DNA of 64,000 bases, from assembly GCA_018670825.1 (NCBI GenBank), contig JABHIW010000153.1, positions 23,747 through 87,746 on the forward strand, read 5' to 3'. This document shows, one piece after another, positions 9,493-19,600 of the stretch. Below the pieces are notes generated by a model. That model saw only the letters and a program-made list of their open reading frames with translations. It was not told the DNA's origin and made no database searches. How positions within the stretch are numbered: the first letter of the stretch is position 1; the number at the start of each line of letters is the position of its first letter. Source of the stretch: Candidatus Scalindua sp. (GTDB lineage: Bacteria; Planctomycetota; Brocadiia; Brocadiales; Scalinduaceae). A program made the translations under genes and the position numbers.

Positions 9493-10232
9493 ATCGGGAT
9501 AGGAAGCCGCTCTAGCGGCTCCCTCCCACAGCACCAAACATACGGGTCCGTATTTGGCGCCTAGCCTGCTTATCACAGAGATATTTCCTCGGGCAAGTCG
9601 ATTTCATATCAAGTGTCTATCGGGCCGTAGCCGGATGTTGAATCTTGCACCATAACTTACGAATGTAATTCTTCCACGCTTCGGCCACTCTCGCCGTTAA
9701 GACGGCGTGCTCCACCGATGCAAGATCGATAAGGGGATGTTCTGCAACGCGCCCAGTCCCAACTTCCCCGTTCGGGGTTTCTTGCCAACTGGAGCTCACG
9801 AGTACCCCCTTATCACACTGCCTTCAGACCTTTCCCCGGAAACTGCTCCAGGTTCTCGTCTTCTGCTGACTTCTGCCATTTTAATAAAGACCGTCGTAGA
9901 CCCCTATTCCACCACTCCCATTAAGGAGCTTAGGCTGGCAGATCTCCCCGGGTAATTGCATAATCTTTCCCTGCACAATTGCCGCATTTACCATCCCCCA
10001 TGTTCTCCGGATGGGCTTCGGAATGTTGTGCTCCCTCGCCCAGGGGTTCGGCCTTATATGCGATTTCTGTCCGTCAACTCGCAGGTTTTCACTCCGGCTT
10101 CCTTCAGACCTCAGGTCACCCTTTAGCCCTTGCCTTCGGATAGTACTTTTTGTTATAGTCACCAAATGACTCCTTACCGGAATATGTACAGAGGACTTTC
10201 ACCTCATAAGACCATGCCCATGCCGGGCACAC
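9493..10232 (-). mobile_element. ORF-less bacterial group II intron, probably IIC-attC type
   Basis: Reverse strand begins GTGTGCCCGGCATGGGCATGGTCTTATGAGGTGAAAGTCCTC and ends TACGGACCCGTATGTTTGGTGCTGTGGGAGGGAGCCGCTAGAGCGGCTTCCTATCCCGAT; excision joins flanks into GTATAACAAAATG, an attC R''-like box. Confidence 0.7.
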
Positions 10233-10324
10233 ACAAAATGTTCAACGCGGACGCTCACGCCGGGCGGTGAGTTGGCAGTGTGAGGTTTGATCAGTGTTCG
10301 CGCCGGTTAACAGCCTCGTTATAT
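10233..10324 (+). other. attC-like site 1 (right portion; left GTATA at 9488-9492 separated by the intron)
   Basis: ACAAAATGTTCAACGCGGACGCTCACGCCGGGCGGTGAG...GTTCGCGCCGGTTAACAGCCTCGTTATAT; imperfect palindrome. Confidence 0.6.
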
Positions 10325-10364
10325 TAAAAGTAATTAAATAAATTATATAATAAGGAGTGAAAGC

Positions 10365-10631
10365 ATGGATTTAAATTCAATTAATGAATCAATTGTGATA
10401 AATGTATATCATATCCCTTCAGATAGAAAAGTTCCTCTGCATAAACACGCGGAACAGGATGAAATATTTTATTGTATAAAAGGCTCCGGCTTTGGAGTTT
10501 TAGAAGATGGAGAAGTAGAGTTAAATGTTGGAAAAGCATTTATTGCTCCTGCTGGAATTATGCATTCGCTTAGAAGCGATGGAGATCTTTATGTAAGTGC
10601 TTTTCTTGTTCCTGTAGTGGATGACAAATGA
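10365..10631 (+). CDS. Small cupin-domain protein, probable integron gene cassette
   Basis: HIPSDRKVPLHKHAEQDEIFYCIKGSGFGVLEDGEVELNVGKAFIAPAGIMHSL cupin motifs; AAGGAG RBS; between two attC-like sites. Confidence 0.85.
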   Translation: MDLNSINESIVINVYHIPSDRKVPLHKHAEQDEIFYCIKGSGFGVLEDGEVELNVGKAFIAPAGIMHSLRSDGDLYVSAFLVPVVDDK

Positions 10632-10633
10632 AA

Positions 10634-10699
10634 ATATAACAAGTCGCTACAGCTAACCTAAAAGCGCCGCTTTTGGGCCGCTGAGCTCCAGTGTTAGGA
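10634..10699 (+). other. attC-like site 2
   Basis: ATATAACAAGTCGCTACAGC...AAAAGCGCCGCTTTT...GGCCGCTGAGCTCCAGTGTTAGGA; starts 2 nt after cupin stop. Confidence 0.65.
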
Positions 10700-10737
10700 G
10701 CTAGCGACAAGCGGTTTTAACTATCCAGGAGAAAAGA

Positions 10738-11232
10738 GTGAGCAAATATATATCAGTTATCGTACTTAACATCTTTTTCATAACAATCATCTCAGCAACT
10801 GTTTCATCTGCAAATGATATCTCCGCTGCAACAGAAGATGGCAGAGGTGTAATCCTCCACGATGATGGGACCTGGGAATTTACTGATACAACAGAAAATA
10901 GCAGAAGTATAATTCTCTATAATGATGGTACTTGGGGATTTACCGGTTTTGCAAAACCTGCCGAATTGAATAAAGGGGAGCAGGCGGAGGAGATTGTAAA
11001 AAAACTGCAATGTTCAAGGTGGGGCACGATAGACGAATATCTTACTAAAAAGGCCGCAATTTCATCAGTAGAAGATCTGGGTTGGAAAGTGTATCCAAAG
11101 GATGATGGCTTTGAAGTGGAACGGACATTGTTAATCCGCCAGAAAAAAGAGTCCAAATATAGATGGTATGTTTACGAAACCGGAAAAGCGAAGCCTCTCA
11201 ATGGCAGGGCGTTCGGAATTACGAAGGAGTAG
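10738..11232 (+). CDS. Secreted/periplasmic hypothetical protein with two DGTWEF-type repeats
   Basis: GTG start with upstream AGGAG; signal peptide; GRGVILHDDGTWEFT / SRSIILYNDGTWGFT. Confidence 0.65.
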   Translation: MSKYISVIVLNIFFITIISATVSSANDISAATEDGRGVILHDDGTWEFTDTTENSRSIILYNDGTWGFTGFAKPAELNKGEQAEEIVKKLQCSRWGTIDEYLTKKAAISSVEDLGWKVYPKDDGFEVERTLLIRQKKESKYRWYVYETGKAKPLNGRAFGITKE

Positions 11233-11293
11233 ATACTAGTTTCGTTTTTTTAAATGATTTATCTAGAGGTACAGGAATTTCAAAGTTTATGTG

Positions 11294-11436
11294 AAAGTGC
11301 CTAAAGTGAACTAAAGTTTGAAGTGCCTAAAGTTTCGGAGGCGCTTCAGCGCGTATTATTTTATAAAACTAATCGTGCCAAAGGCACAAACATTAACTTT
11401 AGCTCACTTTAGTTCACTTTGCACTTTAGGCACTTT
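11294..11436. repeat. Palindromic MITE-like element with 15-bp terminal inverted repeats
   Basis: Left AAAGTGCCTAAAGTG, right CACTTTAGGCACTTT; related arms at 3102-3192 and about 55795-55866. Confidence 0.8.
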
Positions 11437-11596
11437 ATACAAAGTTGCCGAAGGCCTAATTAAAGGTTCCTCTTACTCATAATCTTGTCACTTTTGAGAT
11501 TAGTTCCAGGAGATAAATTCCACTATTATTTCAACTGTTTTTGTTTTTTGCATTTCACAATAAGATTCCGCATTGTACAAAGGGGGGGATTCGTTT

Positions 11597-12316
11597 TTAA
11601 AAGAAAAATATATCATAATAATCTCTTACAAAGTAAAACATCCAATTCCCAAAATACGCAAAGCATAAAAGTACAATCCAGAAATACTTTAAGAAGAGTG
11701 TATGTTTATCGCTTCCCCTATAATAATCTATACCCTTTGTATACAACGTAATCAATACAGGATTTGTAAGCATATCATTAGTGCCGGGGGGAGCACTCTT
11801 GTCTATATAATTGTATAGTAATCCAATTATAATACTGATAAAGACAGACTTACCTATACTTTGGCCTGCAATAACAATGAATGAATAAATTAAACAATGC
11901 GATAGTATCGATGACGCTGCTATCAATATACTGTTGGGTTCATAAGAAATAAGATAGAACGGCAAAAGAAACGCGAACAATAGCATATCATTTCTTCGCC
12001 CTTTATCATTAGTCGCTATCAGATATAAAGACGCAGGGGCAATATGCTTGAATACGTCATTATCATTACAAAACCCCAAATCGCTAATGATACTACAAGT
12101 ACTTCCGATAAAGGCTGACAGAAGGAGAAGTAATATGTATTTATCTTTTAACGTGGTAAGCCACCATGCTAATGCAAAAATAATAAATGATTGTAATATT
12201 ACTAAGGTTTCCTTAAGCCAAAAGCACTCCTGAGAAATATAAACCAGATTATTTATAACATCTATTACAAATTCCATTTTAAACAGCCTCTTAACTTTAC
12301 CTATAGTGCTTAACAA
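11597..12316 (-). CDS. Hypothetical multi-pass membrane protein
   Basis: 239-aa ORF with several hydrophobic segments; no family recognised. Confidence 0.5.
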   Translation of the reverse strand: MLSTIGKVKRLFKMEFVIDVINNLVYISQECFWLKETLVILQSFIIFALAWWLTTLKDKYILLLLLSAFIGSTCSIISDLGFCNDNDVFKHIAPASLYLIATNDKGRRNDMLLFAFLLPFYLISYEPNSILIAASSILSHCLIYSFIVIAGQSIGKSVFISIIIGLLYNYIDKSAPPGTNDMLTNPVLITLYTKGIDYYRGSDKHTLFLKYFWIVLLCFAYFGNWMFYFVRDYYDIFFF

Positions 12317-13044
12317 TGCAGACTTTTATTGTGAGCCCTATTGTATCCATAACTAAACTATTTTGCTATTTTACAAAATATCTTTTTATGGAAAAATTTT
12401 ACCGGTTATATGGTAGAAGGATAATGAAAAATGGCAGTTGAAAAATTTGTGATGTTATCGCTTGGTGATATTGGGGTTAATTTTTTAACTTTGATAATGG
12501 TAAGAGTACTGTATAACAACAACAATAATAGAAGAGATAGGAGTTATAGAGCAAATAGCAAAGGATTTGCCTTTTTACAATCACAGGAAAACATATTTAT
12601 GAACAGAGTGTGAAGAGAGTATTTGGTTTGGCTAACGAAAGAAAATATGATAAATCGTAAGATTTACGGTAAAGTTGGTATTTATACACTCAGAAAAATA
12701 TTGTGTGCCAGTTTTATTCATAACGATTGTTTACAATGATGCTGGATGTCAGGTACAATGCGACATCCCGGAATATTTGATTAGTGTTGTCCTGACAAAC
12801 ACATTCATCGGACTCAAAAAAAATTCGTTGTTCCAAACGTTAGAACTTGAATTGAGAATATGTTTAATGCGATACGAATAAATTGTCTAAATTTAAGTTT
12901 ATTTTTACAGGATTGTAATATATAAGCGTTATTAATGCTTCTGCATTAAGCAGTAGTCAGTTTTTTCTAAAGTTATTATAATTGTAGCATTGTCCGGAAG
13001 GTTTATAAGTATTTGCGTTTGTATTACATAATAGGAGAGAGGAT

Positions 13045-13500
13045 ATGAACATTTTAGTTGCAGTCGATTTATCCGGCGCTTCTCAAAAAGTTTTGCAGTA
13101 TGTTAAAACTCTGTCTTTGGATTTGTCTGCTAAAGTATGGCTGCTCTATGCTGAAAAACCAGACCTTGGTTTTGTCGGATTCGGACCGGGTCGTCCGCAA
13201 TCTGTATTGGACCATGTTGCTGAGGATTTTAAAGAAAAACGTGAGGAGTTACAAGGTGAGGTGGATAAACTGAAGAGTTCGGGAATAGATGTTGAGCCTA
13301 TTCTTGTTCAAGGAGCTGCCGTTGAAGTAATTCTTGACGAAGCGAGTAAGTTAAAAACTGACTTGATTGTTGTCGGTTCGCATGGACATGGCGCTGTGTA
13401 CCATTTGATGGTCGGCAGTGTCAGTGAGGGTGTGTTGCATCGTTCTACTTGTCCTGTCCTTGTCGTGCCGACACATGACCGTACTGAACAAAAGAATTAA
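13045..13500 (+). CDS. Universal stress protein (UspA family)
   Basis: MNILVAVDLSGASQKVL...DLIVVGSHGHGAVYHLMVGSVSEGVLHRSTCPVLVVP; RBS AGGAGAGAG. Confidence 0.95.
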   Translation: MNILVAVDLSGASQKVLQYVKTLSLDLSAKVWLLYAEKPDLGFVGFGPGRPQSVLDHVAEDFKEKREELQGEVDKLKSSGIDVEPILVQGAAVEVILDEASKLKTDLIVVGSHGHGAVYHLMVGSVSEGVLHRSTCPVLVVPTHDRTEQKN

Positions 13501-13603
13501 TCAGACGGGAAAATGTGGGTGTGTAAAATAAATCCGTAGCAGTATTTATTCTTTATTTGATATTATTGACGGTAAACAGAATTAAATTCTATTCAATACA
13601 GAG

Positions 13604-14602
13604 ATGTCTAAAAAAATAAAGATATTGTTATGTTCAGATGATGACGGGTTAATGGTCAAGACCATAAAATCCGTCATCAGTAATAAAGGCTATGAGGAGA
13701 ACATTGTTCTGGTTCGAGATCAACACGATGCAGACACTATAGCTAAAGAGATAGTTGATGCTGATGTTGTGTATCCGGACAAAGCGATGATTACCAGGGA
13801 AATGATCATGAGTGCAGAGAAAGTAAGATTATTTCAATACGGGACAGGATACGATACGATAGATCTTGAGGCAGCCGGAGAGAGAAAGATTCCTGTATGC
13901 AATATGCCCGGTATTACGGCACAGTCTGTAGCCGAACATGCAATGTATCTTATATTAGCACTTGCCCGGAATGACAGGGATTACGGAGAGGAAATGAAGG
14001 GTGGCAAGTGGAACAGGGGGGTTGGTATTGAACTTGCCGGAAAAACACTTGGCCTGATTGGATATGGTAATATTGGTAAGATACATGCAAGGATTGCTCA
14101 TGGATTTGGAATGAAGATATTAGCATTTAGAGGCAATAGGGAAAGAGGCAATGAAGGACTTGATTTTGTAGATATTGTTGACTTTGATTATCTATTGGAA
14201 AACTCTGATATTGTTTCTGTTCTCCTCCCTTTAATAAAGCATGGCAGTTGCAAGACGGAAAGATTTATTGGAAAAAAGGAGTTAATAAAGATAGGGGGTG
14301 CTGGACTCGGATGGTTGATAAATACGTCTAGAGGAGCAATAATCAATGAAAATGATTTAATAGAATCACTTAAAAACAACATTATTAAAAAGGCAGCACT
14401 GGATGTATATGAGACTGAACCTCTGCCGGAAAACAGTGAGTTAAGAAAACTTCCCAATCTCTTCCTTACCCCTCATATCGCTGGCGATACGAAAGAAGCC
14501 CTGGTCAGGAGATATACCCTGATTGCAGAAAACGCGATAAAAGTCATGAATAACAAAAAGCCACAATACATTGTAAAAGAGCTGGAATCTGTTTTTGATT
14601 GA
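13604..14602 (+). CDS. D-isomer-specific 2-hydroxyacid dehydrogenase
   Basis: LGLIGYGNIGKIHARIAHGFGMKI; INTSRGAIINENDLI; DVYETEPLP; TPHIAGDTKEA. Confidence 0.93.
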   Translation: MSKKIKILLCSDDDGLMVKTIKSVISNKGYEENIVLVRDQHDADTIAKEIVDADVVYPDKAMITREMIMSAEKVRLFQYGTGYDTIDLEAAGERKIPVCNMPGITAQSVAEHAMYLILALARNDRDYGEEMKGGKWNRGVGIELAGKTLGLIGYGNIGKIHARIAHGFGMKILAFRGNRERGNEGLDFVDIVDFDYLLENSDIVSVLLPLIKHGSCKTERFIGKKELIKIGGAGLGWLINTSRGAIINENDLIESLKNNIIKKAALDVYETEPLPENSELRKLPNLFLTPHIAGDTKEALVRRYTLIAENAIKVMNNKKPQYIVKELESVFD

Positions 14603-14644
14603 TTCGGTTTATACCCTCCATCGCAACATGCAGGATAGAAAAGA

Positions 14645-15415
14645 ATGGAAAATATAATAAACAACCAACTTAAATATCTTTCTGCTCTTCTGTTAGTGGT
14701 TCTCCTTGCTGGGTGTAGAACCGGAGAGGAACCTGTTGCGGATATTCCTGAATTCTATTCATGGGATGAGATAACGAAAGAGGACAAAGAAGATACCGGT
14801 TATGGATTGTACACATATGTACTCTCTGGGCAGGGAGTAAACAACCTTGATGCTCTTGACCCGGATACACGTGAGCGTTTTTTTAGTCTCCTGGATGCAG
14901 TAATAGGCTCTGCTGATTATGGTGGGGATGCAGGTGGGAACCAGGTGGAGAAGGGATTGTCTCATGTTTTCTACCTACCTGCTCAGATTTACTTTAAGGC
15001 TACCGGCCTGAAACCAAAGGCACAATATTATGCCAGGGAGATTTACGATTCCATCCTTTCAACGTACCTCTTGACAGCATTGCGCAGGGGAATTGAAGAT
15101 ACTGAACTTCGGCAGCGATTCACTGCTGGTCCCGGACCGTTTCTCATATCAACAGTACAGCCAATTGGTCAATATCTGGATAAAGGATTTTCCCGTAATT
15201 TCACTGCTCATCAGAAAACCGCTACCATAATGCTTTATGCGGATCTTTCCAAAACAAATTCTGCCGCCATGAAAGAAATTGTCTCTACTTACAAGCGTTA
15301 TGTTACAGAAGAAACTAACAACGAAGCAGAGGTATTAAAACCGTTGCGGTTATCACTTCTCAATGTAATTCTGAATGTAGATAATAATCTTAAAATTGCA
15401 AAGATAACATTGTGA
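14645..15415 (+). CDS. Putative lipoprotein of unknown function
   Basis: Signal peptide with lipobox LLAGC; 256 aa. Confidence 0.6.
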   Translation: MENIINNQLKYLSALLLVVLLAGCRTGEEPVADIPEFYSWDEITKEDKEDTGYGLYTYVLSGQGVNNLDALDPDTRERFFSLLDAVIGSADYGGDAGGNQVEKGLSHVFYLPAQIYFKATGLKPKAQYYAREIYDSILSTYLLTALRRGIEDTELRQRFTAGPGPFLISTVQPIGQYLDKGFSRNFTAHQKTATIMLYADLSKTNSAAMKEIVSTYKRYVTEETNNEAEVLKPLRLSLLNVILNVDNNLKIAKITL

Positions 15416-15557
15416 TATAGTAACCGTGTAAAAAATATTATAAGAATGAACAAAAGAATCCTACACTATCTGCCTCAAATTACATCTTTCTTGCCTAATC
15501 TATCTGTGCCGACTGGGTGTTCTAGCGAGAGACCAATAGGAGTCACATCTCGCCACT

Positions 15558-15680
15558 TGACATGATCTTATTTATTTTAGCATTTAGTTTTTTGTCTTTT
15601 AAAAGAAGGGTACAAAAACAGCTTACTACCTTATTAACTGCAGAATCACTTATCCCTTCATACCGTTTCAAGTGACGAGA
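15558..15680 (-). pseudogene. C-terminal remnant of a REP-associated (TnpA_REP/RAYT-like) transposase
   Basis: Reverse translation LKRYEGISDSAVNKVVSCFCTLLLKDKKLNAKINKIMSSGEM*; bracketed by direct repeats TCAAGTGRCGAGATGTKAC. Confidence 0.4.
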
Positions 15681-16086
15681 TGTTACCCCGGCTTCTGATG
15701 AAAAGAAAATGGCTGTTCGCTTACGCTCTCAAATCATCCCCCACCCCGTGAAAACCCACCCGCTCTGATTCGGGTGTTATAAGTTTTGTGGAGGTTCTCT
15801 ATCTCTTTTGCGTGTAATATTTTTACTTTTTTATTTTTAGTGGTGGGCTTGGGCAGAGTCGTTTTCTGATAGTACCCTATTATTCTAATCACAAATCAAG
15901 GTGTGACCCTAGTTATTCCTAATTGTTTTAGGTTTCATATATTACCGATAAAGTCTTCGTTTATGATCTTAATTAAAATACTGTTCTCAAAAAATGCTTA
16001 TTTTCACAGAGCTAATCCTGTTGTTTTGGAATAAGTCCATAATTATATCTTTCGCGATCCTTCTCACGTTGACCCCTCACCGTTTT

Positions 16087-16518
16087 TCAATCCCTTGGAA
16101 TATCTTCTCCCGGTTTTTTTAGTAATTTATTGCAATAATAAAGGAAGGCAAAAAGATTTATATTCAGTATTCCAACGCCAATCCACCCCATCCCTTTTAA
16201 AAACAGCAAAAAACCACCTAACACAAAACCTGCTATACACAATACATTAACCATCATATATTTTTTACGATCAATTTTGTTCATATCTTCAAAAGTTCTT
16301 TTTGACTCCAATGGTCGAACCTCTTTAAAATACGAAAAAGTTAATAGCATGTTAAGAGGTAATAGTGCGAAACAAGCAAAGATTATTATTCTTGAAACAT
16401 TTAGTTCTGCTTGTAACGTTACAAAAATGATAAAGCTAATAACAAGAGAATTGATACAAATTAATTTTATTTGATAGTTCCTCTTAATTCTATTTTTACT
16501 ATACGCTTTCATATTCAT
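16087..16518 (-). CDS. Small four-TM membrane protein downstream of RHS gene (candidate immunity protein)
   Basis: 143 aa, hydrophobic; immediately 3' of the RHS ORF on the same strand. Confidence 0.5.
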   Translation of the reverse strand: MNMKAYSKNRIKRNYQIKLICINSLVISFIIFVTLQAELNVSRIIIFACFALLPLNMLLTFSYFKEVRPLESKRTFEDMNKIDRKKYMMVNVLCIAGFVLGGFLLFLKGMGWIGVGILNINLFAFLYYCNKLLKKPGEDIPRD

Positions 16519-16605
16519 TCCTTATCAGCTACAAATTACAAAACGGGACTAGTAATTACTCTAATGTCAATTTTTAATTAGATCGCACATTCTTTCTGGA
16601 ACACC

Positions 16606-19600
16606 CTATTTTGGTATAAAATCCCTAATTTCCTTAATAAATCCCCACCTTATGTCCCATGGATTTAGAGGGATTATATCTGCTGCACCTAATATTACAT
16701 AGATCCCAATACCTATCATAACAACTCCAACTGGCTTTATAGGTAATGGACCATATTTAACCAATGCAGCACCTCCTCCTAATACAGTAAGCCCGCCATT
16801 TATTAATGTAATGTTTACATCCGATGGTGAACCATCTCCCCTCTCCTTTTTACCACCAGTCCAGTTTAATTTATTCATGAGTTTCCAAACAGCGTCTTCA
16901 CTATTATACTTGTCTGTCAGGTACGGGTTACTATCAACTAAACCATGATTTCCAAGACTATAGAGGGGAACATGTTGACTCCCATCTTTATTGGTAAAGG
17001 GAGTTGGAGGATCAGCACGGCTCCCTCTCGAATACCCACTACCACTTTTTACATTACTTTTAGTGGAAAAAGTCCCATAATTTTTCCCTGCCTCTGATAG
17101 GGAATTTACTGACTTATTTATTATGTCATAGAATTTAGTACCTTCAAACCTTTGAGTAAGGTGTCGTATTGGATCAGGGAGGAAATAGCTTGCTGCCTGA
17201 ATAACAGATTTTCCAGGATTACTAAACGGCTCTGTCCATGACTTGAGCATACTTTTAGCTTGACTCTTGAAAAACTTCTTTGTTCCTCTCCACAATCGTT
17301 TTAAGAACTTAGGCCAATGCCCACTTGGGTCAGTATATTTGAGTGGGTTATTTTTGACATAGCTGTACCTGTTGAGCGACTGGGGGGTTGTCGGGTCAGG
17401 TACTATTGTGTCTGCCGAGATAAACCTTCCCAGTTCCGGGTCGTAGTATCTCGCGTTATAATAGTAAAGACCCGTCTCGATGTCAAGCTCCTGGGAAGTG
17501 TATTTGTGTTTTGTTACGGACGGGCTGCTGTCTGAAAATGTCTCGCCGAATGGATAGTAACGTATCTCTTCCACCTTGACTCCACTTGAGTTTGTTATAA
17601 CACTGCTGCTTCCAAGATGGTCCTGATGGTAGTAATAGGTATCGATGGGAGTCTTTGACGCTATCCTTGTACCGCCGGCAAATATGTATCTGGTAATGTT
17701 TCCTCCTGTATCTTCGTAGAGCTTGCCGATGTAGATGGTAGTAGAACTGCCCGTCAGTTTCTTTACCCTTGATCCCGACCCGTCATAGTAGAAGAGTGCT
17801 GTCTGACCAGCCTTAGTTACAGAGGAGGGTTTGTTGTCGTAGTTGTATGTTATCGTCCTGTTAGTATCAGCCGGCATGTTGCCGTTAGTGTCATAAGTGT
17901 ATGTCTTGCCATTACTTGTTGCCGTCACTGCGTGTGGTCTGGTGCCGTAGGTATAGGTGATCCCTCTCTTTGAGGTGAAGTTGCCTATGGTATCGTACGC
18001 GTATGTCAGTGACCCATAGTTACCACTATTTGCGGTTATAAGCCTGTCGAGTGCGTCATAGGTAAAGGTCTGTGTGTTTGTACCATCAATGTTGTCGGTT
18101 ATGTTTAAAATGCTGCCTATGTTGTCAAATGTGTAGGAACGGTCTATGAGGGCAGTTCCTGTTGATGTATCTGTATCAATTGTGGAGAGGAGACTGTTGT
18201 TTGGATTGTAGGTATATGCAGTGTCCACTCCGTTTCCGTATGTTACTCCTTCAATCTGTCCCAGGGCGTTGTAGCCGGTATAGCTGGCGTATGTGGTGCT
18301 GCCACTGCCAACATCATCCGTTACTGTCAAAAGGTTGCCGCCTGTATCGTATGTGTAGTTTACTCTCTTCGTGTCAGGGTAGGTAACGCTCTTTGTCCTG
18401 CCAAGGGCATCGTATATAGTCTCTGTCGTGTAGCTGGTTGAGTCAACTGTCTTTATTGTCTTTACTGTTCTGCCCAGTTCGTCGTAGTAGTATTTGGTAC
18501 TGCCTGTTGAATCTGTCAGAGTGGTAAGCCGTCCTGTAGAGTTTGTTGAAAATGTCTCATCATAGGTGTAGATTGTGTCCGAACCCACAGGATAGATTTT
18601 CCTTGTGGTCCTGTTGAGCGCGTCGTATGTGAAGTTAATCGTCTGGTTTTTTGCGTCTGTCTGTGATAAAAGGTTGCCGTTGTTATCGTGGCTGTATGAC
18701 CAGCTTCCCATGTCAAGGTCGTTCATGGTCAACTTCCTGCCAAGGGTGTCATACGTCATGGTAGTCTGATTACTCTCGGTATCTGTTAATTTAATAAGAT
18801 TGCCCAGTGCGTTGTACTCATAGGTAGTTGTCGCGTAAAGGGCATGAGCACCGGTGGTGCCTGTGTACTCTTCTACCTTTGTAAGCCTGCCGTAGACGTC
18901 CTTCACTTCCACCTTCTTGTGGCCGTTGGCATCGGTAAATGATGTTGTGCCTTTGTTGTAGGCGGTAGTCGTGATTGTACCGTCTGGGTTTGTTGTCTGA
19001 ATTACTCTGCCCACAGGGTCGTAAGTGTATGTCTTCCATTTAGGGCTGCCTATGCCTTCAAAGTAAGGGAGGCTTTCCATGTATACGTGTCCAGATGTAT
19101 CATATTTAATATCCTGTACGATTGTTTTGCCGTCCGGGCCCTCTTTCCATCTCTTTACTGTCCTTTCCAGTCCATCAAGGCACACCTCAGACTTGAGGTA
19201 GTTTGACGTGCCGCTCTCTTCCGTACTGTTGGTAACTATCCGAAGATTAGCCGTGCCGCAATCCTGATACTCATATGATACCGTCCCATAGGTGGATGTT
19301 GAGTCCAGCGGGCCGATTACCTTAGTTCTTCTTCCGAAGATATCGTATGCGTACGTGGTTGTATTTCCGTTGGGCTCTGTCTCGGATATCACTTTTCCGT
19401 ACTTAGGGTCATAGACGGTGGTAGCTGTATGGCTGAGTGGGTTTGTTGCCTGATAGGGATAGGTGTATGTAGAGTCATAGGTAATGGAAGAAAGATTACT
19501 CATCGGGTCGGTAATGGATGTCTGATTCCCATAACTATTGTACGTGTATGTTATGACAGGGTTTGTACCGTTGTCGTTCCATCTGGTATCCGTAAGGAGG

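Noticed and set aside
9617-10165. ORFs 9617-9799, 9707-9955 and 9881-10165
   Set aside because: Lie inside the predicted structured intron RNA; no reverse transcriptase motifs
12431-12881. ORFs 12431-12613 and 12675-12881
   Set aside because: No convincing RBS, domain or codon pattern; AT-rich intergenic sequence
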